From NCBI GenBank assembly GCA_041392475.1, contig JAWKLZ010000001.1:620001-684000 (forward strand): a DNA stretch of 64,000 bases, in the 5' to 3' direction. The DNA is from Chitinophagales bacterium. Lineage in GTDB: Bacteria > Bacteroidota > Bacteroidia > Chitinophagales > UBA2359. Positions 29,125 to 38,533 of this stretch are shown piece after piece. Made by a program: the position numbers and the translations under genes. Positions within the stretch are counted from its first letter, which is position 1, and each line of letters opens with the position of its first letter. The notes under the pieces are model-generated. The model made no database searches, was not told the origin of the DNA, and saw only the letters and a program-made list of their open reading frames with translations.

Positions 29125-31398
29125 ATGAAACGAAAAATTACATTCCTTTTAATGCTATTGTCTTCAATGATTTTTATGCTCTCTTTTATGCCCTATACTT
29201 CAATAGGAGAAACTCCCAAAGAAAAAGCAGACGAAATAGACCAAAAAGTTGCTGACTTGTTGTCTAAAATGTCTTTGAAAGACAAAGTAGGAGAAATGAC
29301 GCAATTGGCACTTGATATGATTTCAGTTGGAGAACCTCACAATACAAAAGAACCTCATCAGTTAGACCCAGCCAAATTGAAGAAAGTGTTTAGAGATTTG
29401 AGAGTGGGTTCTATTATGAATGTGTCAGGACATGCTTATACAAGGGAGCATTGGCGTGATATCATGACCAACATTCAAGAGATAGCCATGAAAGAAAAAG
29501 GTATTCCCGTTCTGTATGGTATTGATGCGATTCATGGAACGAATTATACAGTCGATGCCACGCTTTTTCCCCAACAAATTACCTTAGCTGCAAGTTGGAA
29601 TCCAAGTTTGGCTTTTTCATTAGGATCAATAACTGCCTATGAAACAAGGGCCTCATGTATTCCTTGGACATTTTCACCTGTATTTGATTTGGGACGAGAT
29701 GTTCGTTGGTCTCGTTTATGGGAAACTTTTGGAGAGGATGTATTTTTGGTGAAAAAAATGGGCGTTTCGATGGTAAAAGGGTATCAAGGTGATGACTTGA
29801 ACAATCCTTATCATGTAGCTGCATGTATGAAGCATTTTTTGGGATACAGCACACCGTGGACAGGCAAAGACCGTACGCCTGCCTACATTCCCGAACGCCA
29901 ATTGAAGGAGTATTTTGTACCTACTTTTCAGGCTGCCATAGATGCAGGTGCCGCAACGATTATGATCAGTTCTGGCGAAATGAATGGTATTCCCGTTCAT
30001 GCCAACCCTAAGATTCTGAAAGATTTACTTCGAGATGAAATGGGTTTTGAAGGATTGGCAGTATCGGATTGGGAGGATATTTTGTTGTTGGTCAGTCGTC
30101 ATCGAGTTGCCAAAGACCACAAAGAAGCCATAAAAATGGCGGTTAATGCAGGTATTGATATGAGCATGGTGCCAATGAATACAGAGTTTCCTGTTTTATT
30201 GAAGGAATTAGTTGAAGAAGGAGAAGTACCGATGGAGCGCATTGACGAGGCGGTAAGTCGCATTTTGAAGCTAAAATTTCAATTGGGTTTGTTTGAAAAT
30301 CCTTTTTACAATGCGGATAAATATCCCGATTTTGGATCCGAAAAACATGCTACTGCCAGCTTCAATACAGCGTTGGAATGTTTGACATTGCTGAAAAACA
30401 ACGACAATATTTTACCTCTATCCAAAACTGGAAAGGTGTTGGTGACAGGGCCTACTGCCAATTCTATTAATGCCTTAAATGGCGGATGGACAGGTACTTG
30501 GCAAGGAAGAAATGAGCAATACAACACCAAAGGCAAACAGACTATATTGGAAGCAATACAGGCCAAATTAGGCAAAGAACAAGTAACCTTTGTGGAAGGT
30601 GCAAGCGAATTGGAGGCGGTAAATATTCAGGAAGCGGTAGAGGCTGCAAAAAAAGCTGAAGTGGCGATTGTTTGTTTAGGAGAAATGCCTTATACCGAAA
30701 AACCTGGGGATAGGGACGATTTGTACATACCTGATGCACAACGGGCATTGGTGGAAGCGATTGTCGAAACGGGTACTCCGATTGTATTGGTATTGGCGGA
30801 AGGTCGTCCACGGTTGGTGAGCAAATTTGAAGAAAAAGTAGCAGGAGTGTTGTTGGCATATCTTCCTGGCAATGAAGGGGGGCGAGCGATTGCGGAAGTG
30901 CTATTTGGTGACTACAATCCCAATGGTAAATTACCTTACACTTATCCAAGGTTTCCTCATTCTATTTTGACCTACGACCACAAAGGTACAGACCAAATCA
31001 AAACCGATTTCAGCTATAATGCCTTCAATCCACAATGGGAATTTGGGCATGGATTGAGCTACACAACTTTTGAATACAGTGATTTGAATTTGAGTAGCAA
31101 GCAATTGGATGCAAAGGGAAATTTGAATGTTTCAGTAGTAGTGAAAAACACAGGTAAAATGGATGGTAAAGAGGTAGTGCAACTCTACATTACCGACAAA
31201 GTGGCAACAGTTACTCCTTCGGTGAAAAGATTGCGGGGTTTTGAAAAGGTGGACTTGAAGGCAGGTGAAAGCAAAACAGTGGAATTTTCGATTCGTGCTT
31301 CAAATTTAGCATTTGTAGGGATTGATAATCAATGGGTGACGGAAGAAGGGGAGTTTGAGGTGAATGTTGGGGGATTGAAGGGAGAGTTTGAGTATTAG
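29125..31398 (+). CDS. GH3 beta-glucosidase, periplasmic
   Basis: A signal peptide (MLLSSMIFMLSFMPYTS) leads a 757-residue protein of typical BglX architecture: an N-terminal TIM barrel (VLYGIDAIHGTNY, then KHFLGYSTPWTGKDR), the nucleophile D315 in GLAVSDWEDI, a middle alpha/beta sandwich (LTLLKNNDNILPLSK, VAIVCLGEMPYTEKPGDRDD), and a C-terminal fibronectin-III-like domain (VVKNTGKMDGKEVVQLYI). It releases glucose from oligosaccharide ends in the periplasm. It closes the glucan locus downstream of a terminator. Confidence 0.93.
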   Translation: MKRKITFLLMLLSSMIFMLSFMPYTSIGETPKEKADEIDQKVADLLSKMSLKDKVGEMTQLALDMISVGEPHNTKEPHQLDPAKLKKVFRDLRVGSIMNVSGHAYTREHWRDIMTNIQEIAMKEKGIPVLYGIDAIHGTNYTVDATLFPQQITLAASWNPSLAFSLGSITAYETRASCIPWTFSPVFDLGRDVRWSRLWETFGEDVFLVKKMGVSMVKGYQGDDLNNPYHVAACMKHFLGYSTPWTGKDRTPAYIPERQLKEYFVPTFQAAIDAGAATIMISSGEMNGIPVHANPKILKDLLRDEMGFEGLAVSDWEDILLLVSRHRVAKDHKEAIKMAVNAGIDMSMVPMNTEFPVLLKELVEEGEVPMERIDEAVSRILKLKFQLGLFENPFYNADKYPDFGSEKHATASFNTALECLTLLKNNDNILPLSKTGKVLVTGPTANSINALNGGWTGTWQGRNEQYNTKGKQTILEAIQAKLGKEQVTFVEGASELEAVNIQEAVEAAKKAEVAIVCLGEMPYTEKPGDRDDLYIPDAQRALVEAIVETGTPIVLVLAEGRPRLVSKFEEKVAGVLLAYLPGNEGGRAIAEVLFGDYNPNGKLPYTYPRFPHSILTYDHKGTDQIKTDFSYNAFNPQWEFGHGLSYTTFEYSDLNLSSKQLDAKGNLNVSVVVKNTGKMDGKEVVQLYITDKVATVTPSVKRLRGFEKVDLKAGESKTVEFSIRASNLAFVGIDNQWVTEEGEFEVNVGGLKGEFEY

Positions 31399-31547
31399 AC
31401 TTTGGACGAGGGAGCAGAGATGCGAGAAGTGAGATATTAATCAATTGATAATGAATAATTTACGATTAAATGGTAAGAATAAGCAAATAATTGATTATCA
31501 AACATTTACAACTTGTTTCCCGCTTCTCACTTCTTTCGTCCAAAGTC
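31398..31547. repeat. 150-bp nested imperfect palindrome
   Basis: Three inverted pairs nest symmetrically: gactttggacga/tcgtccaaagtc (31398-31409, 31536-31547), agaagtgaga/tctcacttct (31425-31434, 31525-31534) and taatcaatt/aattgatta (31438-31446, 31489-31497). The left outer arm overlaps the stop codon of the GH3 gene. This could be a MITE-like element, a decayed inverted duplication or a long RNA hairpin ending the GH3 transcript. Confidence 0.6.
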
Positions 31548-31605
31548 CAATTGAGTATGTTAAAGGGTTTTAATTGTTGAATTTTGGAGATTCTGATTTT
31601 TTAAT

Positions 31606-32448
31606 ATGAAAAAAAACGAAAAAACATATGCATTTGATGTTTTTCTCTCTTTTGCAAATGAAGACAGAGATTTTGCTCGGCAATTGTATGAGCATTTGAA
31701 ACAGGCAGGGTTGAAAGTTTGGGGTTCTTTTGAGCAACTTCGAGATAGACAGACTTCTTTAATGTGGGAAATCAACAAAGGAGTTGTCAATAGTCAGTTT
31801 GCAGTGGCATTGGTAAGCGAACCTTATTTGACCAAAAAATGGACAATAACAGAAGCATCTGCTTTTTTTGCATTGGCAGAATTGGATAAGCCTAAAATTA
31901 TACCTATTTGGCATCAAATTACTTATGAAGAAATATTGAAAATTTTCCCTCTCGTTTTTGCCGATAAGTTTGCTGCAATCGAGTCAAAAAATAGGGATAT
32001 GACCCAAATTGCGAATCATGTTTTAAAGATGGTTCAGAATATGCAAAACCTTCTCCCAAATACCGAGGCAACCAAACATCTTTTCAACAAAATTTGGTAT
32101 GCACCAAAAGAATATGGATTTTTTGCTTACCGAAATTCTTTTGTTGGAGAATTGCGATTGAGCGAAAGAGGTATTGCTTATGGTGGAGATAAAAAAGAAT
32201 GGTTTCAAAAAAAGACCCAAAATATATATATTCAGGCAGATACGATTGAAGAAATTGAACACACTAATATGTCAGGTGATGTAGCTAAAAATTGGGTAAA
32301 AGTCACCTACAATCGAGGGCAAACGGCTTGGTTTCAAGACAAAAGCGATTATTTAGCTTCTGCACATGGCATAGGAAATTTGTTTGGAGGTAGTCAAAAT
32401 CTCTATGGAGTGCTTCGATTATTGTATTCCCAATCTCCTTCAATTTGA
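31606..32448 (+). CDS. TIR-domain protein with C-terminal GRAM/PH-like domain
   Basis: Residues 1-135 form a TIR domain: DVFLSFANEDRDFARQLYEHL, then FAVALVSEPYLTKKWTITEASAFF, where E83 occupies the catalytic position of NAD-consuming TIRs. Residues about 150-280 look like a small GRAM/PH-like beta barrel (FVGELRLSERGIAY, IEEIEHTNMSGDVAKNWVKVTY). Bacterial TIR proteins often act as antiphage effectors that deplete NAD or make signalling nucleotides. No other known defence gene is visible beside it, so this role is inferred from the domain only. It converges with the next gene, stops 13 bases apart. Confidence 0.75.
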   Translation: MKKNEKTYAFDVFLSFANEDRDFARQLYEHLKQAGLKVWGSFEQLRDRQTSLMWEINKGVVNSQFAVALVSEPYLTKKWTITEASAFFALAELDKPKIIPIWHQITYEEILKIFPLVFADKFAAIESKNRDMTQIANHVLKMVQNMQNLLPNTEATKHLFNKIWYAPKEYGFFAYRNSFVGELRLSERGIAYGGDKKEWFQKKTQNIYIQADTIEEIEHTNMSGDVAKNWVKVTYNRGQTAWFQDKSDYLASAHGIGNLFGGSQNLYGVLRLLYSQSPSI

Positions 32449-32461
32449 ACTTGTTTTGGGT

Positions 32462-33277
32462 TTACTCCATCACCAAATCATTCAAACTGAACGTACCAAC
32501 ATTGGTGATTTTGATGTAATTGGTTTCGTATTTCTCAAAATATTTGGCAATGCGCCAATCCACATATTGTTCAAGGGTTTCTGTGTCCTTCAATGAAACC
32601 GTTTTGTTGTGCATTTCCTCCAATTTTTTGTAATCTGTTCGCCTTTCCAAAACTTCCCTCCCTGCAATTGGGTCGCCCGCAGTGGTCATACCACAAAAAG
32701 TGCCTATCAATGCCTTGGCATTCAAACATTCACCAATTTTGTAGGTGACGTAGTACATTTTGTTTGTACCCGAATCCAAAGCACAAAACAAACAACTTCC
32801 CTTCAATAATAATTCACCCTTGTAGGTATTGGACGGCCCTCGCATAATCATCCACATTTTGCCATCAGCTTCATAGATTTCGATGGGAGATATCAATACA
32901 TCATTTCTGCCCGAATTGCAGCGAAGGTAGCTGTACCATAGTCCTTTGCAAGCCCATAGTATAGGCGAAAGTTCGCTTGATGGGGGAAACATTTTTTTTT
33001 CAAAATCATGTAAATCAATATATCCTAAATATTTAGCAATGGCATCAAAATGTGCTTTGCTGCCTACAATAGAGCCTTTGTTTATTTTTTTAGATTTTTC
33101 GATTATTTTATACTTCTCGTTTAAGTATTTCTGACTAATAGTAATTCCCAAATGTTCTCCAACTGCGTCCATTATTTTATCACTAAAAACATGAAAACTG
33201 CTGGCATTCAATGGCAAATCTTCTTTTTCTGCCATCTTATCAAACAATAAATCAATGGTATTTAATCGAAAACTCAT
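32462..33277 (-). CDS. uncharacterised protein convergent with the TIR gene
   Basis: The product is not recognised. The first 95 residues are helical and resemble the small N-terminal adaptor-like domain found on some Bacteroidota regulatory and conflict proteins (GITISQKYLNEKYKIIE, then HFDAIAKYLGYIDLHDFEKKM). The C-terminal 170 residues are beta-rich with a Cys-containing core (KGLWYSYLRCNSG, GSCLFCALDSGTNKMYYVTYKIG, GTFCGMTTAGDPIAGREVL). No signal peptide or membrane helix is present. Its tail-to-tail arrangement with the TIR gene makes a partnership possible but not proven. Confidence 0.6.
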   Translation of the reverse strand: MSFRLNTIDLLFDKMAEKEDLPLNASSFHVFSDKIMDAVGEHLGITISQKYLNEKYKIIEKSKKINKGSIVGSKAHFDAIAKYLGYIDLHDFEKKMFPPSSELSPILWACKGLWYSYLRCNSGRNDVLISPIEIYEADGKMWMIMRGPSNTYKGELLLKGSCLFCALDSGTNKMYYVTYKIGECLNAKALIGTFCGMTTAGDPIAGREVLERRTDYKKLEEMHNKTVSLKDTETLEQYVDWRIAKYFEKYETNYIKITNVGTFSLNDLVME

Positions 33278-33572
33278 TCTGAAATAATTTTTTTGAAGGT
33301 ATTGAAGACAATCGTTTTTCCAAATTTACTTTTTCTTCTGAAAAAAAGTTGAAATTAAAGTCATTTTATTGGAAATCATCGGTACTTCATTGTTCGCCAG
33401 CCTCCTACTTTTCCCCATATATTTGCAGCAGTTAATGATTAGAAAATAAACTGCTATTCAGTCTTTTAGCCGCGGATAATGCTGCAATAGCGTGCTTTTG
33501 TATTTGCCCTACTCACCCTTCAATGGAAGGATAGGGGCGGGGTTATTTTTCATTTTTTAAATACATACAAAC

Positions 33573-33785
33573 ATGAATGCACGCAATTTAATTGCCAGAT
33601 GTTTCGGAATGAAAACATCTGTTAGCCAATCGTCTGTCCGCTTCAAAGACCCTGATACCATTTCTCCATTTTTTGTTTTCGCTGACAATGTACTTAGCAC
33701 AAACCAATCGTCGAAACTCAAAGGCGGTACAGGAGGAGTCGGGGGGCCAAGTGAAAATGACATTGAAGTAGAAGAATTGATTTAA
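33573..33785 (+). CDS. small peptide with double-glycine motif (possible RiPP or exported peptide precursor)
   Basis: The 70-residue ORF starts MNARNLIARCFGMK. It has a leader-like middle (SPFFVFADNVLSTNQ) and then SSKLKGGTGGVGGPSENDIEVEELI. The GG repeats resemble leader-cleavage sites of peptides exported by C39-peptidase ABC transporters, as in Bacteroidota natural-product precursors. A strong terminator 28 bases after the stop makes it a self-contained transcription unit, supporting it as a real gene. No modifying enzyme or exporter is adjacent. The core after the GG is acidic and lacks Cys, so the type of peptide is unknown. Confidence 0.5.
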   Translation: MNARNLIARCFGMKTSVSQSSVRFKDPDTISPFFVFADNVLSTNQSSKLKGGTGGVGGPSENDIEVEELI

Positions 33786-33812
33786 TAAGATTGATGTAAA
33801 ACATGAATCTAT

Positions 33813-33860
33813 AGCCAACAATCTATTGCAATATAATGTGTAAAGGCTGTTGGCTTTTTC
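33813..33860 (+). terminator. intrinsic terminator after the small peptide gene
   Basis: The stem agccaaca / tgttggct encloses a longer loop and is followed by tttttc. It ends the transcript of the small peptide gene just before the convergent helical-protein gene at 33870. Confidence 0.6.
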
Positions 33861-33869
33861 AATGAAATA

Positions 33870-35360
33870 TTATTGAGATTTGTTACTTGCTTCTTCTAAT
33901 TTTTCTAACAACCAATTTCGGTGAAGGAGTTTTTTCTTTTCTTCGATTTCTTTCTTCAACTTTTTATAGACGGGTTCTTCTAAGTTTTTGGTTTTCAATT
34001 GAATGAATTGTTTTATAATGATGGCAAATTCCTTAAAATGTTCTTTGGTATGTGACTTTAAAGACTTTCTTCGAGCATAATTATAGAGCGATTTTCTTTT
34101 AAATTCTAATCTTTCAGAGTTATTTTTTAGTTCATAAAGAGAACGAATGCACAAAACATAGCCTCTCAGAGAGTAATAAGGATTCTTAGGGTCGCTGGTT
34201 AGTTTATCCGCAATATCTTCGGCTTCTGCCCACTTTTTTTGTTGAAAAAGCAAACTTCCTGTTGCGAAATTATAGGCATTTTCGGCATATTGATGTGGGT
34301 AGATGCGTTTTTTACATTTACGAATAAATTTATCTGCCCATTGTAGGTAAATTGTTTTTTGAGCTTCATTTGCAGCCGACAGTTCAAACGCATTCAAAAC
34401 AGCGTTTTGATAGTTGAGGTATTGAATTTCATTTTTGCGGTTGGTCAATAAATTTTCGCTATCTAATTTTTTGTAGTAATCAAACAATTCTTGTCTATAT
34501 AGAAAAATTCCTTTATTGATTTGTTGGGTATAAAGATTGATAATCGTTTGCCGAACATTGCTTTTGTCCCTTTCTTCCATAGCATCTCCATAAGCAAAGA
34601 ACAACTCTCTTAATTCTGCAATATTGGCAAAAGTTTTTTCTTCTATCGTTTTTAACATCTGCAAATAAACCTGCAAAAGGGGAGGAGTTGAAGCTGCATT
34701 TAGTTCAAATTGTGTCATATAATCAGCCAGGTATTTTTTGAATAAGGTAAAACCCTGAAGCTCGTTTTTTTCTTTTACTTTGCTCAATAGAATACAATAC
34801 TGCTTCAGTTTTCCGATTAAATAGCTGTAATCCAAGTCAGTTGTCATCTCTTGAAGGTGAGAGATCCTATCAAACTTGCGGTCGGTTTTGCCATAAAAAA
34901 TATCTACTTCTTTCTTCCAAAGATAGTTTTCAAAATACTCAGTCTCATTTTTTACTGCTTTTTTAGAAGCTCGTTTTACCAATTTATCATGAAAACGCTT
35001 GAATATTTTGGGTAGTGCAAGCTGAGAATGAATTCGCAAGTTATTGAACAAATAAGAGCTTGTGGATTCATAGTAGGAATAAGCCAAAAAGCGTTTTGCT
35101 TGCGTATTTAATTCGTATAACAAATTGGTAAGGTAATTAGTGTTCAAAGTATCTTTTTGCTTCAATACGTTCCATAGTTGGTTGTCATTTGGAAATGTAT
35201 TTTCTTTTTCTGCATAATGATTTTTTATAACCAAATATATGTCAATTACTTGAGCTTGAGATTTGACATCGAAAAATGGAGAACGCAAGAAATCTTCAAA
35301 TTTGTTCCATTCTTTTTCTTCAAAAGAATCTAAAATAGACATCAAGGGCTGGTTTTGCAT
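33870..35360 (-). CDS. large helical hypothetical protein (TPR-like)
   Basis: The function is not recognised. The 496 residues are almost entirely alpha-helical, rich in Lys, Glu, Tyr and Leu, with no signal peptide and no membrane segment. Helix pairs of about 34-40 residues (such as FEENYLWKK..., YPHQYAENAYNFATGSLLFQQKKWAEAEDIADKL and NPYYSLRGYVLCIRSLYELKNN) suggest a tetratricopeptide-like solenoid toward the C-terminus. A protein-scaffold role is inferred. It stands alone between two intergenic gaps. Confidence 0.65.
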   Translation of the reverse strand: MQNQPLMSILDSFEEKEWNKFEDFLRSPFFDVKSQAQVIDIYLVIKNHYAEKENTFPNDNQLWNVLKQKDTLNTNYLTNLLYELNTQAKRFLAYSYYESTSSYLFNNLRIHSQLALPKIFKRFHDKLVKRASKKAVKNETEYFENYLWKKEVDIFYGKTDRKFDRISHLQEMTTDLDYSYLIGKLKQYCILLSKVKEKNELQGFTLFKKYLADYMTQFELNAASTPPLLQVYLQMLKTIEEKTFANIAELRELFFAYGDAMEERDKSNVRQTIINLYTQQINKGIFLYRQELFDYYKKLDSENLLTNRKNEIQYLNYQNAVLNAFELSAANEAQKTIYLQWADKFIRKCKKRIYPHQYAENAYNFATGSLLFQQKKWAEAEDIADKLTSDPKNPYYSLRGYVLCIRSLYELKNNSERLEFKRKSLYNYARRKSLKSHTKEHFKEFAIIIKQFIQLKTKNLEEPVYKKLKKEIEEKKKLLHRNWLLEKLEEASNKSQ

Positions 35361-35713
35361 AAAGGGGTTTTGTGGATAAATATACAGCCATTTGGTGAAA
35401 ATGATAAATCATTTTTTTTGTCCAAAAGTCAAATTTTATATTTAATTGAAAATAATAAATGTATATATTGATATTTCAATAAATTGTCAAGAATTGCAGC
35501 TATAAACCCAGATATTTTGCCAAAAAATGGAGCAGAATAGTTTGGAACCATGCCATAAGCGTGTCTGTTAAAGCCATTAAACGGAACTAAAGTTTTTAAC
35601 CTAAAAAATGCAATAGTTTTTCTCATAGTAATTCAATCATCGGGTGGACTAACCATTCATTCGATGATTTACAAAAATCTTAACTAATCTTTTATTTTTA
35701 ATTTATTCATTCT
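35361..35713. other. 353-bp intergenic region, no gene supported
   Basis: A 65-codon minus-strand frame at 35429-35626 exists but has a low-complexity, unconvincing sequence. A short inverted repeat aatcatcg/cgatgatt near 35636-35668 lies close to the start of the GYF-domain gene and may belong to its promoter region. Nothing else was seen. Confidence 0.4.
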
Positions 35714-36595
35714 ATGAACCAATTACAAGAAATAACACAATACTATTTTTTTGACGGAAATTCTAAAGTAGGACCTTTATCATTTGAGGAATTATCCAAT
35801 AAACCCATTTTTAAAGATACCCCAGTATGGAGAGCAGGTTTAGCTGATTGGATAAATGCAGGAGACCTTCCCGAATTGATAGATATAATAAAGACTTCTC
35901 CTCCGCCAGTTCCTGTTGAAGAATCGGTAATAGAAGAAGAAAATAATAAACCAAGATACGATTATAGTGAGGTAGAGGATAAAGCAGGTGTAAACTACAA
36001 AACTGCAATGATTCTAACAGGAATATTATTAGTATTAAACATCATTTTATTGGATGTTGCTCTTTCATCTGTGGGAATGCTTGGTGTTACAGGGCTTGCT
36101 ATTGCTTCCTGGTGGTATTTTAAACAGTATTTTGATTCACAAAAAGACACCATCACAGGTAATTTCATAATGGTTATTATGGGAGCACATGCTTTATTTG
36201 GCTTTGCTTACTTCTACATCTCTATTGTGCCTTGGGGAGACTTAATGGATTGTTCTATATTTGATTTGATATTATTATTATTTGGATTTACCATCGGCTG
36301 TGTAAATGAATTTGCTAGTCACATTGGATTCATTATGTTTTTAGTAATGGTAGCAGCAGTTGCTAATTTCATAGCTGGATTTAGAATATTGATGGTTAAT
36401 AGACGCTATCCTTTTCCCTTAAAACGCATTGCAGTTAGCTGCATGTTTTTATTACCCTTTTTGTTTTGTAATTATTTTTCAGAAGGAATACTTGGAAGTG
36501 ATTCAGGAATTTTTCTAAGGACTATTTTAAGTTTACCCTATATATTGTTATTTCATCATTTCTACAGAGCAGATGTCGATGATAAAACACCTTGA
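35714..36595 (+). CDS. GYF_2 (DUF4339) domain membrane protein
   Basis: Residues about 10-60 (YYFFDGNSKVGPLSFEELSN, TPVWRAGLADWINAGDLPEL) match the GYF_2 domain that precedes membrane segments in many bacterial proteins and probably binds proline-rich or other peptides. A Pro/Glu-rich linker follows to about residue 90. Then come about six hydrophobic helices, starting at AMILTGILLVLNIILLDVAL. The function is unknown; the family is often close to secretion or stress genes. It heads the same-strand stretch that continues into the broken genes. Confidence 0.75.
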   Translation: MNQLQEITQYYFFDGNSKVGPLSFEELSNKPIFKDTPVWRAGLADWINAGDLPELIDIIKTSPPPVPVEESVIEEENNKPRYDYSEVEDKAGVNYKTAMILTGILLVLNIILLDVALSSVGMLGVTGLAIASWWYFKQYFDSQKDTITGNFIMVIMGAHALFGFAYFYISIVPWGDLMDCSIFDLILLLFGFTIGCVNEFASHIGFIMFLVMVAAVANFIAGFRILMVNRRYPFPLKRIAVSCMFLLPFLFCNYFSEGILGSDSGIFLRTILSLPYILLFHHFYRADVDDKTP

Positions 36596-36665
36596 ATTAA
36601 GGTAATCCATAATTCTGCAATCCAATCCATAATCTTAATCTGACCCTAAAAAACACAAACCAAAC

Positions 36666-37844
36666 ATGTGTAAACCAAAATCAAAACTTTGGCCAGGATG
36701 GGGACCGATTATCGGTGCCCTTATCACTGCCTCCGTTGCCATAGCTATTTTCATTCTTCAAAAAGAAAACACTTTTCCCTACACCATTCAAATTCACAAC
36801 CAAATCAATCAAGAGACATTGCAAAATGTAACGGTTGTGATTGAAGTAGAGGGCAAAACTTATACGCAAACCACCGATTCAGACGGCGAAGTTACCACCT
36901 GTTTCGGAGCAACTCGCCAAGGATGCCTACAAAGACACCCAATTTCAAGGAGTTGAAAATGTGCCGATTCTGATTGAAGTGAAGGTATTTGGAAAATTGG
37001 GTTGTCGGATAGAAATACTCAATCCAGATGAAGAAATTTTGAAGAAAAAAGGAGGTGTATGGGTATCTGACCAATTTGAACAAATTCCTTTTACACCTTT
37101 AAAAACAGCTACTTATACGGTTCGGGTTTGGGGTACAAACAAGGTTGGGAACTATCTACTACATATCTCCTATATTGATGATGAAGAACAAGAACCTAAC
37201 AAGGTGATTGCATTGGAGGACAATGCAGAGAAATACTTCAATAGAATTGGAGAAGGAGCGTACGACGATTACACCTTTGAAGGATATGTGAATACACCTG
37301 TGATTTTACAAACGAGAACGGAAGACAGGTTGGGCTATCTTGTTTTGATATTGAACAGCGATGAAGAAGTATTGTGGAAAAGTGGAGTGAATTGGGCTGC
37401 TGAGACATTTGACGAAAATCCATTTACGCCTACGGAAGATGCAACTTACACCTTGCGAATAGAAGGAAGAAGCAATTTGGGTAGTTACGCAGTCAAATAC
37501 TATACCTTCGATAAGCCTGATCTTCAAGTGATAGAAATGGGAAAACGCTATGAGCAGACTTTAGCCGAAGGAGCTATGATGATTATCAATTGGAGGGAAC
37601 TGCCAATACTCCTTTGATGATTAAGACAATGGGAAAAGGCGAAAAATACAATTTGGGCTATAGACTGCAAATTTTGGATGCTGCTGGCGAACAACTGCAA
37701 CGAGGCGGAACTCATTGAGATTCTACTCAATTCGAAGAAATGCTATTTACACCTCAAACTGATGGTAATTATACGATTCGGGTGACTGGAACGAATAAGT
37801 TTGGGGAGTATGTTTTGTTGGCGGAGGAGGTTTATGGGAATTGA
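36666..37844 (+). pseudogene. broken membrane-anchored protein with PPC-like repeats (two frameshifts, one TGA)
   Basis: One TM helix (IIGALITASVAIAIFIL) and an early beta-sandwich (NVTVVIEVEGKTYTQTTDSDGE) open the gene. The frame then breaks near 36888-36892, and the next frame resumes with LPPVSEQLAKDAYKDTQF. Two PPC-like repeats follow (SDQFEQIPFTPLKTATYTVRV and ETFDENPFTPTEDATYTLRI). A single-base loss near 37575 breaks the third repeat, which resumes as SYDDYQLEGTANTPL. An in-frame TGA at 37716-37718 sits where the repeats carry a Trp (TH*DSTQF), before FTPQTDGNYTIRV and the final stop. Three lesions make this a decayed gene or a badly assembled one. Confidence 0.7.
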
Positions 37845-37894
37845 TTTAGTGATAATTATTTGAATATTTAGTAATTATAAAATAATTAATATAT

Positions 37895-38499
37895 ATGGAT
37901 ATGAAAAAAGAAGACTGGAAATTGATTAATTCTGCTATGAAGCTTTCAAATGCCGTCAGTGGCTTTGCAGATAACCAACTATCTGAGAAATTAGCAGGAA
38001 TCGTTAAGTTACATTCTGCACTCGCAGTAGCAAGTGGCTTCATACCAATTACAGGGGCAGATATAGCTGCTGCTGCTACTAACATTTGGACGATGTATAT
38101 TAGGATAAACAATGAAGTTGGCATTCCATTTAAGGAGAATATAATAAAAAGTATAGGTTCTGCTGTTGCTACAAACTTAGGGGCAGCAGTGGCAGCTCTT
38201 TAATTTTAGGTACTTTTTTCAAGTTCGTTCCTATTGTAGGTACAGTAGGCGGAGGCGCAGTAGTTGCAGCAACAATATATTCAGTGACTGTTGTTTCTGG
38301 GATTATATACATGAATGCACTTGCTATGTTAAAAGATTTTGATAAATCGGAGGAAACAGAGGAAGAATTGAAGAATAATGTTAATGAAATATTGAAAGAT
38401 AAATCTTTGATTAAGGATATGTTGAAAGATGCTAAAGAGGATTATAAATCTTCAAAAGATGATGAGGATAATGATGAAGATGAAAGAGATAGAAGATAG
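37895..38499 (+). pseudogene. DUF697-like membrane protein, one frameshift
   Basis: The 5' frame reads to a TAA at 38201-38203 after GAAVAAL. Adding one base to the T-run at 38199-38201 continues it as LILGTFFKFVPIVGTVGGGAVVAATIYSV, joining the ORF that ends at 38499. The joined protein has the GxPF-then-membrane-hairpin pattern of DUF697/YcjF-type proteins (GADIAAAATNIWTMYIRINNEVGIPFKENI) and a charged acidic tail. The lesion lies in a homopolymer, so a sequencing artefact is possible. Confidence 0.65.
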
Positions 38500-38533
38500 A
38501 TAATGAATTGCAAAAAATATAAAATATTGGAAA

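Noticed and set aside
35429..35626. 65-codon minus-strand ORF upstream of the GYF-domain gene
   Set aside because: No recognisable domain or signal and it covers a likely promoter region; treated as chance.
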